A stretch of 64,000 nucleotides of DNA from Ectothiorhodospira magna (GTDB lineage Bacteria > Pseudomonadota > Gammaproteobacteria > Ectothiorhodospirales > Ectothiorhodospiraceae). Positions 9,022-18,801 of the stretch are shown here, in pieces (position 1 is the stretch's first letter; each line of letters opens with the position of its first letter). Under the pieces are notes generated by a model, which was given only the letters and a program-made list of their open reading frames with translations, was not told the origin of the DNA and did no database searches. The translations under genes and the position numbers were made by a program. The stretch is from positions 30,707-94,706 of the forward strand of contig NZ_FOFO01000010.1 in NCBI RefSeq assembly GCF_900110965.1. Direction: 5' to 3'.

Positions 9022-10563
9022 TCAACGCTTCCAGCGCACCTCGTACAGGTCCAGCCGCCGATCCACCAGGTTGCGCACCGCCCCGTGGGTGCGCAGTTCC
9101 TTGAGATTGTCCAGGTCCAGATCGGCGATCAGGGTCATCTCGGTATTGGGGGTGGCCTCGGCGGCCACCGCGTCGTGGGGGAAGGCGAAGTCCGAGGGCG
9201 TGAACACCGCCGCCTGGGAATACTGCATGTCCATGTTCTCCACCTTGGGCAGATTGCCCACGCTGCCGGAGATGACCACGTAGCACTCATTCTCGATGGC
9301 CCGGGCCTGGGCACAGCGACGCACCCGCAGGTAGGCGTTCTTGGTGTCGGTCCAGAACGGCACGAACAGGATCTGCAGGCCCTGGTCCGCCAGCAGCCGG
9401 GGCAGTTCGGGGAACTCCACGTCGTAGCAGATCAGGATGCCGATCTTGCCAAAATCCGTCTCGAAGATGCGCACCTTGTCTCCCCCCTTCAGGCCCCAGT
9501 AGGATCGCTCGTCCGGGGTGATGTGCAGCTTGTACTGCTTGTCCCAGCTGCCGTCCCGGCGGCACAGGTAGGAGACGTTGCGCAGTTCCCGGCCATCGTA
9601 CTCGGGCATGCTGCCGGCGATGATGTTGATGTTGTAGGCCAGGGCCAGGTTCACCATCTCCTGGCGCAGGGTGTCGGTGTAGTCGGCCAGATGACGCACC
9701 GCCTCGGCGGTGTTGTCCTGGTTGAACTGGCCCATCAGCGGACCATTGAAGAATTCCGGAAACAGCACCACGTCGGCCTGATAGCCGGACACCGCGTCGA
9801 CGAAATACTCCACATGCTGCAGCAGTTCGTCGAGGGATTTCAGTGGCCGCATCTGCCATTGCACCGCCCCCACCCGCACCACCTGCTTGGTGGCGCCGAT
9901 GAGGGTTTCCTTCTCCTCGTAGTAGATGTTGATCCACTCCAGCAGGGTGGCGTAGGCGTGGGATTCCTTGTCGTCGGGCAGGTAGTCGTGGATGATCCGG
10001 CGCACATGGAAGTCGTTGGACAGCTGGAAGGTAAGCACCGGGTCGGTGAGTTCATGGGACTTCACCAGTTCCACATACTGCTGGGGGCTCATCTCCTCCC
10101 GGTGACGGGCATAGCCGGGGATGCGGCCGCCGGCGACGATGGCCCGCAGGTTGAGCTTTTCGCACAGTTCCTTGCGGGCGTCGTAGAGACGGCGCCCCAG
10201 GCGCATGCCCCGGTATTCCGGGTCCACGAACACGTCCACGCCGTAGAGGGTGTCGCCGTCCGGGTCATGGGTGGTGAGAAAGCCCTTGCCGGTGATCTCC
10301 CAGTATTTGTGACGGTCGCCCCAGCGCCGGTAGTCCACGATCAGGCTGATGGCCGCCGCCACCACCCGGCCATTGTCCTCGATGCAGATCTGGCCCTCGG
10401 GAAAGCGCTGGATCTGGGATTCGAACTGCTCCCGACTCCAGGCGCCGTCCAGATTGGGATAGACGGCCTCCATGATGTGATGGATGTCGTCGTAATCGGC
10501 CAGACGGGTGTTGCGCAAAAGCAGGCGATGCGAGTCGTGTTCCGTGTCGCGGGACTCAGGCAT
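9022..10563 (-). CDS. GNAT acetyltransferase-nitrilase (carbon-nitrogen hydrolase) fusion
   Basis: A 513-residue two-domain protein. Residues 10-210 are a GNAT N-acetyltransferase with the acetyl-CoA loop YRGMRLGRRLYDARKEL. Residues 225-505 are a carbon-nitrogen hydrolase with the Glu-Lys-Cys triad visible in VVLFPEFF, KQYKLHITPDE and ILICYDVEFPE. This fusion is a known conserved protein of bacteria; its physiological substrate is not established, and an amidase-like activity is likely. It lies downstream of metH on the same strand, 35 bp away, so it may be read from the same transcript. Confidence 0.88.
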   Translation of the reverse strand: MPESRDTEHDSHRLLLRNTRLADYDDIHHIMEAVYPNLDGAWSREQFESQIQRFPEGQICIEDNGRVVAAAISLIVDYRRWGDRHKYWEITGKGFLTTHDPDGDTLYGVDVFVDPEYRGMRLGRRLYDARKELCEKLNLRAIVAGGRIPGYARHREEMSPQQYVELVKSHELTDPVLTFQLSNDFHVRRIIHDYLPDDKESHAYATLLEWINIYYEEKETLIGATKQVVRVGAVQWQMRPLKSLDELLQHVEYFVDAVSGYQADVVLFPEFFNGPLMGQFNQDNTAEAVRHLADYTDTLRQEMVNLALAYNINIIAGSMPEYDGRELRNVSYLCRRDGSWDKQYKLHITPDERSYWGLKGGDKVRIFETDFGKIGILICYDVEFPELPRLLADQGLQILFVPFWTDTKNAYLRVRRCAQARAIENECYVVISGSVGNLPKVENMDMQYSQAAVFTPSDFAFPHDAVAAEATPNTEMTLIADLDLDNLKELRTHGAVRNLVDRRLDLYEVRWKR

Positions 10564-10598
10564 GGAAACTCCGATGGATGTGGCGATATGGATACGGT

Positions 10599-13500
10599 TC
10601 AGTCTGGATCATAGCCCAGGTTGGGGGCCAGCCAGCGCTCGGCGACCTCCAGGGGCATGCCCTTGCGCCGGGCGTAATCCTCCACCTGATCCCGGTTGAG
10701 CTTGCCCACGGCAAAATAGCGGGACTCCGGGTGGGAGAAATAGAATCCGGACACGGACGAGGCGGGAGACATGGCATAGCTGTCGGTGAGGGTCATGCCG
10801 GCATGGGTCACCGGGTCGATGAGTGCCCACAACAGGCCCTTCTCCGTGTGCTCCGGGCAGGCGGGATAGCCGGGGGCCGGTCGGATGCCCTGGTACTTTT
10901 CCCGGATCAGGTCCTCGTTGGACAGGGCCTCGCCGGTGGCATAGCCCCAGAACTCACGTCGCACCCGTTCGTGCAGGTGCTCGGCAAAAGCCTCCGCCAG
11001 ACGGTCCGCCAGGGCCTTGAGCATGATGGCGGAATAATCGTCATGGGCGGCCTCGAAGCGGGCGACGTGTGCGTCGATACCGCCGCCGGCGGTGACCGCA
11101 AAGGCCCCCAGATAGTCCCGCGGACCACTTTCCCGGCAGGCGATGAAATCGCTCAGGCACATGTTCGGGGCCTGGCGGGGCTTGCGGGTCTGCTGGCGCA
11201 GGTGGTGCAGACGCATCAGCGGCTCATGGCCCGCCGCGTCCCGGTAGAGCTGGATGTCGTCGTCATCCACCCTGGCGGCGGGGAAGAAGCCCACCACCGC
11301 CCGGGCCCGGAGCCAGCCCTCGTCGATGATCCGGCGCAGCATGGGCTGGGCATCGGCAAACAGCCGGGTGGCTTCCTCGCCCACGATCTCGTCTTCCAGG
11401 ATGCGGGGATAGGCGGCATGCAGATCCCAGGCACGGAAGAACGGGGTCCAGTCGATGTACTCCACCAGCCGGTCCAGGGGGTAGTGGTCAAATCGCAGCA
11501 GGATACAGTCGGGGCCATGAAGACGCAGCACCTCCGGGGCCGGGCCGCCCACGGACGGGGCCAGGTCCATATCTAAAATGGCGGGGCGCGGCGGGGTGTA
11601 ACCGGACCAGTCCACCGGCGTCCGGTTGGCCCTGGCCTCTTCCAGGGTGAGCCAGTCCTGGGTCTTGCGGCGGGCGGCATGCTGCTGGCGCACCTCCGCA
11701 TATTCGGCGCGGATCTTCTCTCCGTAAGGGCCCCGCAGCTCCGGGCTGACCAGACTCTGGGCCACCCCCACCGCCCGGGAGGCATCCTTCACCCAGACGG
11801 TGACCCCGTCATAGCCGGGGGCGATCTTCACCGCGGTATGGGCACGGGAGGTGGTGGCGCCACCGATCATCAGCGGCGTGCCGAAGCCTTCCCGCTGCAG
11901 TTCCGCCGCCAGATGGGACATCTCCTCCAGGGACGGGGTGATCAGGCCGGACAGGCCGATCACGTCCACCTTGTGTTCCCGAGCCGCCTCCAGGATCTTT
12001 TGCGCGGGCACCATGACCCCCAGGTCGATGACTTCGAAGTTGTTGCACTGGAGCACCACGCCGACGATATTCTTGCCGATGTCGTGGACATCTCCCTTCA
12101 CCGTAGCCATGAGGATGCGACCGTTGTTCTTCGAATCACCGCTCTTTTCCGCCTCGATGTAGGGGATCAGGTGGGCTACGGCCTTCTTCATCACCCGGGC
12201 GGACTTGACCACCTGGGGCAGGAACATCTTGCCGGCACCGAACAGATCCCCCACCACGTTCATGCCATCCATGAGGGGGCCTTCAATGACATGAATGGGC
12301 CGGTCGAAGGTCAGGCGCGCCTCTTCCGTGTCTTCCACCACAAAGGCGTCGATGCCCTTCACCAGGGCATGCTCCAGACGCTTGGCCACGGGCAGCGACC
12401 GCCAGGCCAGGTCTTCCTTGCGGGTCTCGCCGCCGGTGTCGCGGAACCGGTCGGCAATCTCCAGCAGGCGCTCGGTGGCATCGGAACGGCGGTTGAGGAC
12501 CACGTCCTCCACCCGCTCACGCAGGTCCGGCTCGATCTCGTCATAGACCACCAGCTGACCGGCATTGACGATGCCCATGTCCATGCCCGCGCGGATGGCG
12601 TGGTAGAGGAACACGGCGTGAATCGCCTCCCGCACCGGATTGTTGCCCCGGAAGGAGAAGGAGACGTTGGAGACCCCCCCGGACACCAGGGCATGGGGCA
12701 GGGTCTGCTTGATGCGGCGGGTGGCCTCGATGAAGTCCACGCCGTAGTTGTTGTGCTCCTCGATGCCGGTGGCCACGGCAAAGATGTTGGGGTCGAAGAT
12801 GATGTCCTCGGCGGGGAAGCCCACCACCTCGGTGAGGATGTGATAAGCCCGCCGGCAGATCTCCACCTTGCGGTCCTCGGTATCCGCCTGACCGGTCTCG
12901 TCGAAGGCCATGACCACCACCGCCGCGCCGTAGCGCCGCAGCAGGCGGGCCTGGTGGACGAAGCTCTCCTCCCCTTCCTTGAGGGAGATGGAGTTGACGA
13001 TGCCCTTGCCCTGGATGCACTTGAGGCCGGTCTCGATCACCTCCCATTTGGAGGAATCGATCATCACCGGCACCCGGGAGATGTCCGGCTCGGCGGCGGC
13101 CAGGCAGAGGAACCGCTTCATGGCCTCCAGTGCGTCCAGCATGCCCTCGTCCATGTTCACGTCGATGACCTGGGCACCGTTTTCCACCTGCTCGGCGGCC
13201 ACCTCCAGGGCGGTTTCGTAGTCACCGTCCTTGATCAGGCGCTTGAAGCGGGCGCTGCCGGTGACGTTGGTGCGCTCCCCCACGTTCACGAACAGGGTGT
13301 CGGCGGTGATGTTGAAGGGCTCCAGACCCGACAGGCGGCAGGCGGGGGTGATCTTCGGCAGCGGACGGGGAGGATGTTTCTCCACCGCCTCGCGGATGGC
13401 CCGGATATGGTCCGGGGTGGTGCCGCAACAGCCGCCGACGATGTTCAGCAGACCGCTGCCGGCCCATTCGGAGATCTCCTCGGCCATCTGCGCCGGAGTC

Positions 13501-14360
13501 TCGTCATAGCCGCCGAACTCGTTGGGCAGACCCGCATTGGGGTGGGCGGAGACATGGGTGTCGGCGATGCGGGAGAGTTCTTCCACATAGGGCCGCAGTT
13601 CCTTCGGTCCCAGGGCGCAGTTGAGGCCGATGGAGAAGGGTCTTGCGTGGCGCAGGCTGTTCCAGAAGGCCTCGGTGGTCTGGCCGGTGAGGGTGCGGCC
13701 GGAGGCATCGGTGATGGTGCCGGAGATCATCACCGGCCAGCGTTCGCCCCGGTCCTCGAACAGGCCTTCCACGGCAAACACGGCGGCCTTGGCGTTGAGG
13801 GTGTCGAAGACGGTTTCGATCATCAGGATGTCCACCCCGCCGTCCAGCAGGGCCTCGGCGGCCTCCCGGTAGGCGGCCACCAGTTCGTCGAACCAGACGT
13901 TGCGAAAACCCGGGTCGTTGACGTCCGGGGAAATGCTGGCGGTACGGTTGGTGGGGCCGAGGATGCCGGCCACATAGCGGGGACGGTCCGGGGTCTTGCG
14001 GGTGTATTCGTCGGCCACTTCCCGAGCCAGGCGGGCGGCCTCCCGGTTGATCTCCGGCACCAGGTCTTCCATGCCATAGTCGGCCATGGCGATGCGGGTG
14101 GCGTTGAAGGTGTTGGTTTCGAGGATATCGGCGCCGGCCTCCAGGTAGGCGGCGTGGACCTCGCGGATGATGCCCGGCTGGGTCAGCACCAGCAGGTCGT
14201 TGTTGCCCTTGATGTCCGACGGCCAGTCAGCGAAACGCGCGCCCCGGTAATCGGCTTCCTGCAATCCATAACCCTGGATCATGGTACCCATGCCACCATC
14301 CAGAATCATGATGCGGCGCTGGATCTCCTGGTGCAGCTGGGTGAGTCGGTCGGTATTCAT
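10599..14360 (-). CDS. metH: Cobalamin-dependent methionine synthase
   Basis: A 1253-residue protein with all four MetH modules: the homocysteine-binding barrel, starting [12 protein letters not shown] and with zinc-ligand Cys in GLNCALG and GGCCGTTP; the methyltetrahydrofolate-binding domain ([15 protein letters not shown]); the cobalamin-binding domain with the DxHxxG signature in [14 protein letters not shown]; and the C-terminal SAM-dependent reactivation domain. It transfers a methyl group from 5-methyltetrahydrofolate to homocysteine. The frame is open to 14462; I take ATG 14360 ([11 protein letters not shown]), with ATG 14378 or 14381 as alternatives. No cobalamin or SAH riboswitch could be recognised upstream. 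Confidence 0.95.
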   Translation of the reverse strand: MNTDRLTQLHQEIQRRIMILDGGMGTMIQGYGLQEADYRGARFADWPSDIKGNNDLLVLTQPGIIREVHAAYLEAGADILETNTFNATRIAMADYGMEDLVPEINREAARLAREVADEYTRKTPDRPRYVAGILGPTNRTASISPDVNDPGFRNVWFDELVAAYREAAEALLDGGVDILMIETVFDTLNAKAAVFAVEGLFEDRGERWPVMISGTITDASGRTLTGQTTEAFWNSLRHARPFSIGLNCALGPKELRPYVEELSRIADTHVSAHPNAGLPNEFGGYDETPAQMAEEISEWAGSGLLNIVGGCCGTTPDHIRAIREAVEKHPPRPLPKITPACRLSGLEPFNITADTLFVNVGERTNVTGSARFKRLIKDGDYETALEVAAEQVENGAQVIDVNMDEGMLDALEAMKRFLCLAAAEPDISRVPVMIDSSKWEVIETGLKCIQGKGIVNSISLKEGEESFVHQARLLRRYGAAVVVMAFDETGQADTEDRKVEICRRAYHILTEVVGFPAEDIIFDPNIFAVATGIEEHNNYGVDFIEATRRIKQTLPHALVSGGVSNVSFSFRGNNPVREAIHAVFLYHAIRAGMDMGIVNAGQLVVYDEIEPDLRERVEDVVLNRRSDATERLLEIADRFRDTGGETRKEDLAWRSLPVAKRLEHALVKGIDAFVVEDTEEARLTFDRPIHVIEGPLMDGMNVVGDLFGAGKMFLPQVVKSARVMKKAVAHLIPYIEAEKSGDSKNNGRILMATVKGDVHDIGKNIVGVVLQCNNFEVIDLGVMVPAQKILEAAREHKVDVIGLSGLITPSLEEMSHLAAELQREGFGTPLMIGGATTSRAHTAVKIAPGYDGVTVWVKDASRAVGVAQSLVSPELRGPYGEKIRAEYAEVRQQHAARRKTQDWLTLEEARANRTPVDWSGYTPPRPAILDMDLAPSVGGPAPEVLRLHGPDCILLRFDHYPLDRLVEYIDWTPFFRAWDLHAAYPRILEDEIVGEEATRLFADAQPMLRRIIDEGWLRARAVVGFFPAARVDDDDIQLYRDAAGHEPLMRLHHLRQQTRKPRQAPNMCLSDFIACRESGPRDYLGAFAVTAGGGIDAHVARFEAAHDDYSAIMLKALADRLAEAFAEHLHERVRREFWGYATGEALSNEDLIREKYQGIRPAPGYPACPEHTEKGLLWALIDPVTHAGMTLTDSYAMSPASSVSGFYFSHPESRYFAVGKLNRDQVEDYARRKGMPLEVAERWLAPNLGYDPD

Positions 14361-14543
14361 CAATGGCGATCCGGTCATCATCAAAGCCCTGCAGCATACC
14401 ATGTCTGTCGGACCTGTTCGTAGGCACTCCATCCCGCCCTGGGGATGGGAATCTCCCTTCATCCAGGGGCAACTGATCCAGGTCAGAGATCCGGGGCGCG
14501 ACTCAGGCTACACTCTGCCAGAGGGTCCGATTCCGGGCCGTGA

Positions 14544-14564
14544 GTCGCCATTGGCGGCTTTTTT
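14544..14564 (+). terminator. Hairpin plus T6 ahead of bpt
   Basis: A 6-bp stem (one G.U pair) closes on a 3-nt loop and is followed directly by six T's, 10 nt before the bpt start codon. It has the form of a small intrinsic terminator on the plus strand. There is no plus-strand gene immediately upstream, so it could be an attenuator in the bpt leader or chance. Confidence 0.4.
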
Positions 14565-14574
14565 GCCTGTAATT

Positions 14575-15300
14575 ATGCGGACGGATACCGTGTCCCGCCA
14601 TGCATCCCTGATCTTCTACGCCACCACCCCCGATGATTGCCCCTATCTGCGGGAGCGGCGGATGGTGAGCCTGTTCGCCGACCCGGAGGGTCCGATGGAC
14701 ACGGCGCTCTACGGCAACCTGTTGCAACACGGTTTTCGCCGCAGCGGTAACCATGTCTATCGCCACCAATGCCCCCAGTGCCGGGCCTGCATCCCTTACC
14801 GCGTGCCGGTGGCCGGATTTAACCCGGATCGGGGGCAGCGCCGGGTGCTCAAACGCAACGCCGGCATTGCGGCCACCATCCGGGATGCGGCATTTGATCC
14901 GGTCCACTATCGCCTGTATGCGGCCTATGTGAACCAGCGCCACCGGGGCGGTGGTATGGACAACCCCACGCCGGACAGTTATCTGGGGTTCGTGACCAGC
15001 CAGTGGTGCCGGACCTGGCTGGTGGAGTTTCGGGAACAGGATGCCTTGCTGGGGGTGGCGGTGGTGGACCGGCTGCCCGATGCCCTGTCGGCGGTGTACA
15101 CCTTTTTCGACCCGGCAGCCCAGGCACGGAGCCTGGGTACCCTGGCGGTGCTATGGCAGATCCAGCGGGCACGGGAAGAAGGGTTGACCCATGTCTATCT
15201 GGGCTACTGGAACCCCGGCAGCCGGAAAATGGCCTACAAGAACCGGTTCCGGCCAGGGGAAAGGCTTGTCAACGGCATCTGGACGGCAGCGGTAACCTGA
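14575..15300 (+). CDS. bpt: Aspartate/glutamate leucyl(arginyl)-tRNA-protein transferase
   Basis: A 241-residue protein of the Bpt/ATE family, which transfers Leu (or Arg) from aminoacyl-tRNA to N-terminal Asp or Glu of proteins, marking them for ClpS/ClpAP degradation. The N-terminal Cys cluster (YRHQCPQCRACIPYR), the segment RYAAYVNQRH-like YAAYVNQRHRGGGM and the C-terminal YLGYWNPGSRKMAYKNRF block are characteristic. ATG 14575 is the first start that fits; GTG 14590 is an alternative. The usual neighbour aat is absent here. It is divergent from metH and is followed by mtgA at 72 bp. Confidence 0.9.
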   Translation: MRTDTVSRHASLIFYATTPDDCPYLRERRMVSLFADPEGPMDTALYGNLLQHGFRRSGNHVYRHQCPQCRACIPYRVPVAGFNPDRGQRRVLKRNAGIAATIRDAAFDPVHYRLYAAYVNQRHRGGGMDNPTPDSYLGFVTSQWCRTWLVEFREQDALLGVAVVDRLPDALSAVYTFFDPAAQARSLGTLAVLWQIQRAREEGLTHVYLGYWNPGSRKMAYKNRFRPGERLVNGIWTAAVT

Positions 15301-15372
15301 AGTTGCCAAAACTGCAAAAGCCAACGATACCGATGGCTTCCGATCTGCATCGGAAATTGCGATAGTGCTCCA

Positions 15373-16131
15373 GTGCGAAAACGTCCCTCTCCCCCTCGTC
15401 GTCGCTCCCTCTGGCGGCATCTGTTGCGCTGGCTCCTGGCCCTGCTGGCGGTGCTGGTGCTGATCAGCGCCCTGATCGTAGGCAGTTTGCGCTGGATAGA
15501 CCCGCCCACCACGTCCTTCATGTTGCAACATCAGTGGTCCTCCCGCCCCGCCATCGGCACCATTCCGGTCAACCATGAGTGGGTACCGCGACAAGGGATT
15601 TCTCCCCAGGCCGCCCTGGCTGTCATCGCCGCAGAGGATCAGCGTTTTCTGGAGCACCGGGGGTTTGACTTTCTGTCCATACGGGCGGCGATTGATGAGT
15701 ACCGGGATGGGGGGCGCCTGCGCGGAGCCAGCACCCTGTCCCAGCAGGTGGCCAAAAATGTCTTTTTGTGGCCCGACCGCAGTCTGAGCCGCAAGATCAT
15801 TGAAGCGTATCTGACCATCCTGATCGAAGCCCTGTGGCCCAAGGAGCGCATTTTGGAGGTGTATCTGAATGTGGCTCAGTTTGGCCCCAATGTGTACGGC
15901 GTCGGCGCTGCCAGCCGGATTTATTTCGACAAGCCGGCGGCGGAATTGACCGGCGCCGAAGCGGCCCTGCTGGCGGCGGTGCTACCAGGGCCGGTGCGAT
16001 ACCGGGTGGCCGCGCCCTCGGATTATGTCCGCGCCCGGCAGGCCTGGATAGAACGCCAGATGAATACCCTGGGCGGAACCGGTTTTTTGCAGGCGTTTTG
16101 GGACACGGACCCTGAACCGGTGACACCTTAA
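15373..16131 (+). CDS. mtgA: Monofunctional biosynthetic peptidoglycan transglycosylase
   Basis: A 252-residue GT51 family glycosyltransferase that polymerises lipid II into glycan strands. An Arg-rich N-terminus and one membrane helix (residues 15-42) anchor it. The catalytic motif VIAAEDQRFLEHRGFD (GT51 motif 1), GASTLSQQVAKNVFLW (motif 2) and the segment KERILEVYLNVAQFGPNVYGV are intact. There is no transpeptidase domain. The start is GTG 15373; no stronger start is seen. Its 3' end overlaps by 4 bp the convergent gene on the other strand. Confidence 0.93.
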   Translation: MRKRPSPPRRRSLWRHLLRWLLALLAVLVLISALIVGSLRWIDPPTTSFMLQHQWSSRPAIGTIPVNHEWVPRQGISPQAALAVIAAEDQRFLEHRGFDFLSIRAAIDEYRDGGRLRGASTLSQQVAKNVFLWPDRSLSRKIIEAYLTILIEALWPKERILEVYLNVAQFGPNVYGVGAASRIYFDKPAAELTGAEAALLAAVLPGPVRYRVAAPSDYVRARQAWIERQMNTLGGTGFLQAFWDTDPEPVTP

Positions 16132-16475
16132 CCCGCAGCCCGATGACCGCCACCACCCCCACCGTCCGTGGGGGGTGTCCAGACATTGCGAAAGGGCTGG
16201 TGGGCATGGGCCGGGATCTCCCGGGAGAAGCGCAGCTGCACCCCCTGGGCGGTTCGGACACCGCTGATGCGCCCCTGGGTGAGACGATACATCCGCGCCA
16301 CCTCATCACAGCCTCGCAGGAAACCCGGCGGCGGCGTTCCCCGCAGGGTTCGCGCACCGCCTTTCTCCAGGGTGATGACAAAGGCGGTGCGGGCATGCCA
16401 CAACAACAGGGCCAGGCCCAACAGCAGGATCGATACCATCAAAATCAGGGGCAGGACCATGGTCGTCTCCATCAA
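16128..16475 (-). CDS. Small membrane protein, DUF3634-like
   Basis: A 115-residue protein with one N-terminal membrane helix (residues 7-26), then a basic domain containing FVITLEKGGARTLRGTPPPGFLRGCDEVAR and ISGVRTAQGVQLRFSREIP. The arrangement fits the DUF3634 family of gammaproteobacteria as I recall it; no function is known. The C-terminus is Gly-rich. ATG 16460 is a possible alternative start. It follows the phospholipase gene by 9 bp on the same strand, so the two are probably co-transcribed. Confidence 0.6.
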   Translation of the reverse strand: MMETTMVLPLILMVSILLLGLALLLWHARTAFVITLEKGGARTLRGTPPPGFLRGCDEVARMYRLTQGRISGVRTAQGVQLRFSREIPAHAHQPFRNVWTPPTDGGGGGGHRAAG

Positions 16476-16484
16476 GGATGTGGG

Positions 16485-17549
16485 TCAGTACAGATCACTC
16501 AGGGCCAGTCCGAAGCCCAGGGTGTTCTGGCGCCAGTTGTAGTCGATCATGCTCTCCCCGTAGCCGCTGAAAACCTGGGTATAGGCCCGTAGCGGCCCCA
16601 GTATCGGGGGGCTCATCCAGGTGGCCTGGACGGCGCCCTTGCCGGTGGCGGGACGGCCCCTGAGCATCAGGGTGTAGCTGTGACCGCCCCGCTGCCAGAA
16701 GGCGGTGAGGTCGCCGTACCCCAGATAATCGGTGATATCCGGATTATCGTCCCGGGTATCGCTTTCCTGGACCCGGTGCCAGACCCGGGCATTGAGGACC
16801 AGGTCGCCCCGCTCCACCCCCACTTCGGCAAACAGCCGGTCCCAGCTGCGGGACAGGGGCTCGGCACGACCATTGGACTGGTGGTTGTAGCCCACGTTGA
16901 GCAGGCGCCAATGAAAGCCCCCCAGGGACAGCTCGGGCCGGTAGCTCAGGATCAGTTCCGGCATGTAGTTGGTTTCACGAAAGGGCCGCGATGCCCCGTC
17001 CTTGTCGTTATAGACCTGCCACTGACTCTGCTGGGTGTAGGCCCCCCAAAGACCCCAGCGGCGGTCGTCCGTGGTCCAGAGCCGGGTCTTGAAACTGAAC
17101 TGGAATCTGGCTTCCACCGGGTCGAGCTTTGCCCTTTCCACGTCAGCCAGTGCCGCCAGGGGCGAGAAGGGCTGTTCGTTGGGACGGTCGCTGTAACGGG
17201 CCGGCAGCAGGTAGCTGGGACGGTGGGAGGCGATGACATAACGGCTGCTATCCGGGGCAAAGCCCCAGACGGCGTCGATGCGGGAGCTGGGCCGGCGGTT
17301 CGGGTCCGGGTCCCGTGCCTCGGCGGGACCAGGCAGGGCCAGGATTCTCGGCAAGGGAGTCGGAGACCTATCCTGATCATGGGGGCCAGATTGTGTCGCC
17401 AGATGGTCGTAGCAGGTCAGGCGGGCGGTATCATCGGTGATGCCGGCGCAGGACTGCAGGGCTTCGGTCAGCGGGGTCGCCAGTACCGAAGTGGGCAAAA
17501 ACAGCAGGAAGGGAACAAGGGCGAAGAAACGTAGGGTATGTGCATGCAT
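16485..17549 (-). CDS. pldA: Outer-membrane phospholipase A
   Basis: A 354-residue protein with a cleavable signal peptide (MHAHTLRFFALVPFLLFLPTSVLA) and a C-terminal 12-strand barrel of the OMPLA family. The catalytic His and Ser are in GYNHQSNGRAEPLSRSWDRL, matching the family HxSNG motif. OMPLA hydrolyses phospholipids that reach the outer leaflet. A mature N-terminal extension of about 100 residues with two Cys (LQSCAGITDD, TCYDHL) precedes the barrel. The protein ends in an aromatic residue (Tyr), as outer-membrane barrels usually do. Confidence 0.9.
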   Translation of the reverse strand: MHAHTLRFFALVPFLLFLPTSVLATPLTEALQSCAGITDDTARLTCYDHLATQSGPHDQDRSPTPLPRILALPGPAEARDPDPNRRPSSRIDAVWGFAPDSSRYVIASHRPSYLLPARYSDRPNEQPFSPLAALADVERAKLDPVEARFQFSFKTRLWTTDDRRWGLWGAYTQQSQWQVYNDKDGASRPFRETNYMPELILSYRPELSLGGFHWRLLNVGYNHQSNGRAEPLSRSWDRLFAEVGVERGDLVLNARVWHRVQESDTRDDNPDITDYLGYGDLTAFWQRGGHSYTLMLRGRPATGKGAVQATWMSPPILGPLRAYTQVFSGYGESMIDYNWRQNTLGFGLALSDLY

Positions 17550-17616
17550 GGAATAAAGAAGGGGGTGGTGTGCCGGTTGTCGGCACTGTAGCAGAATCCC
17601 ACCCCCCTCACTCCAA

Positions 17617-17641
17617 CCCCTCTCCCGCGAGGGGAGAGGGG
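17617..17641. repeat. GC-rich palindrome, copy 2
   Basis: Arms CCCCTCTCCC/GGGAGAGGGG surround a 5-nt loop, located between the 3' end of fba and the phospholipase gene on the minus strand. It is almost the same in sequence as the copy at 21533-21556. Confidence 0.75.
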
Positions 17642-17653
17642 CTTGTGGGGCGT

Positions 17654-18718
17654 TTACTGCACCTTGGGCGCCAGTTCGCCGGACTTGTAGCGCTTGGCCA
17701 TGGCTTCCAGGCCCACGGGCTTGATCCGGGAGGCCATGCCGGCACAGCCGAAGGCTTCGTAGCGGGCCTTGCAGATGTCCTTCATGGCGGCGGTGGAGAC
17801 CTTGAGGAACTTGCGGGGATCGAATTCCTTGGGGTTTTCCGTCAGGAATCTGCGAATGGCACCGGTGGAGGCCATGCGCAGGTCGGTGTCGATGTTCACC
17901 TTGCGCACACCGTGCTTGATGCCTTCCTGGATCTCTTCCACCGGCACGCCGTAGGTCTCGCCCATGTCGCCGCCGTGCTCGTTGATGATCTTGAGCCAGT
18001 CCTGGGGCACGGAAGAAGAGCCATGCATCACCAGATGGGTGTTGGGGACGCGGGCATGGATCTCCTTGATGCGCTGGATGGCCAGGATGTCGCCGGTGGG
18101 CGGACGGGTGAACTTGTAGGCGCCGTGGCTGGTGCCGATGGCGATGGCCAGGGCATCCACGCCGGTCTTCTTGACGAAGTCGGCGGCCTCGTCCGGGTCG
18201 GTGAGCAGCTGGTCATGGGACAGCTGGCCTTCGGCGCCGGAACCGTCTTCCTCGCCGGCCATGCCGGTCTCCAGGGAACCCAGGCAGCCCAGTTCCCCTT
18301 CCACGGATACCCCCAGCCAATGGGCCATCTCGGTCACCTGGCGGGTCACTTCCACGTTGTACTCATAGGTGGAAGGGGTCTTCATGTCGGGCATCAGGGA
18401 GCCGTCCATCATCACCGAGGTGAAGCCGGACTGGATGGAGGACAGGCACACCGCCGGTTCACCGCCATGGTCCTGGTGCAGCACGATGGGAATATGGGGA
18501 TATTGTTCCGCCGCGGCAATGATCAGGTGGCGCAGGAAGGGTTCGCCGGCATATTTGCGGGCACCGGCGGAAGCCTGGATGATCACCGGCGCATCCACCT
18601 CGTCGGCGGCCTGCATGACCGCATGCACCTGCTCCATGTTGTTGGCGTTGAAGGCGGGCATGCCGTAACCGTGCTCGGCGGCATGGTCCAGCAACTGTCT
18701 CAAAGAAATCAGGGCCAT
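17654..18718 (-). CDS. fba: Class II fructose-bisphosphate aldolase (Calvin-cycle subtype)
   Basis: A 354-residue zinc-dependent aldolase. Metal-ligand His residues lie in [11 protein letters not shown] and [11 protein letters not shown], and [18 protein letters not shown] is the substrate-binding block. The extended length and opening [20 protein letters not shown] match the CbbA-like subtype common in autotrophic proteobacteria. It cleaves or forms fructose-1,6-bisphosphate and probably sedoheptulose-1,7-bisphosphate. The frame is open upstream to 19090, but ATG 18718 is preceded by a strong AGGAGGTCC site. It is the last gene of the tkt-gap-pgk-pyk-fba cluster. Confidence 0.95.
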   Translation of the reverse strand: MALISLRQLLDHAAEHGYGMPAFNANNMEQVHAVMQAADEVDAPVIIQASAGARKYAGEPFLRHLIIAAAEQYPHIPIVLHQDHGGEPAVCLSSIQSGFTSVMMDGSLMPDMKTPSTYEYNVEVTRQVTEMAHWLGVSVEGELGCLGSLETGMAGEEDGSGAEGQLSHDQLLTDPDEAADFVKKTGVDALAIAIGTSHGAYKFTRPPTGDILAIQRIKEIHARVPNTHLVMHGSSSVPQDWLKIINEHGGDMGETYGVPVEEIQEGIKHGVRKVNIDTDLRMASTGAIRRFLTENPKEFDPRKFLKVSTAAMKDICKARYEAFGCAGMASRIKPVGLEAMAKRYKSGELAPKVQ

Positions 18719-18801
18719 GAAGGACCTCCTGTGGGTTGTGATCGGCGAATCGCGATGGGGTTCGGTATCGTTGTCGTTATGGGTTCGAGAATCAAGGGCG
18801 C

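Noticed and set aside
9085..10614. Plus-strand open frame of 509 codons opposite the GNAT-nitrilase gene
   Set aside because: Shadow frame without motifs; the minus-strand protein has a full catalytic triad.
11679..14423. Plus-strand open frame of 914 codons opposite metH
   Set aside because: It mirrors the metH frame, has His/Gly/Val-rich composition typical of antisense of GC-rich genes, and shows no domain.
14379..14574. SAH, SAM or cobalamin riboswitch upstream of metH
   Set aside because: I could not find the conserved core segments of any of these classes on the minus strand.
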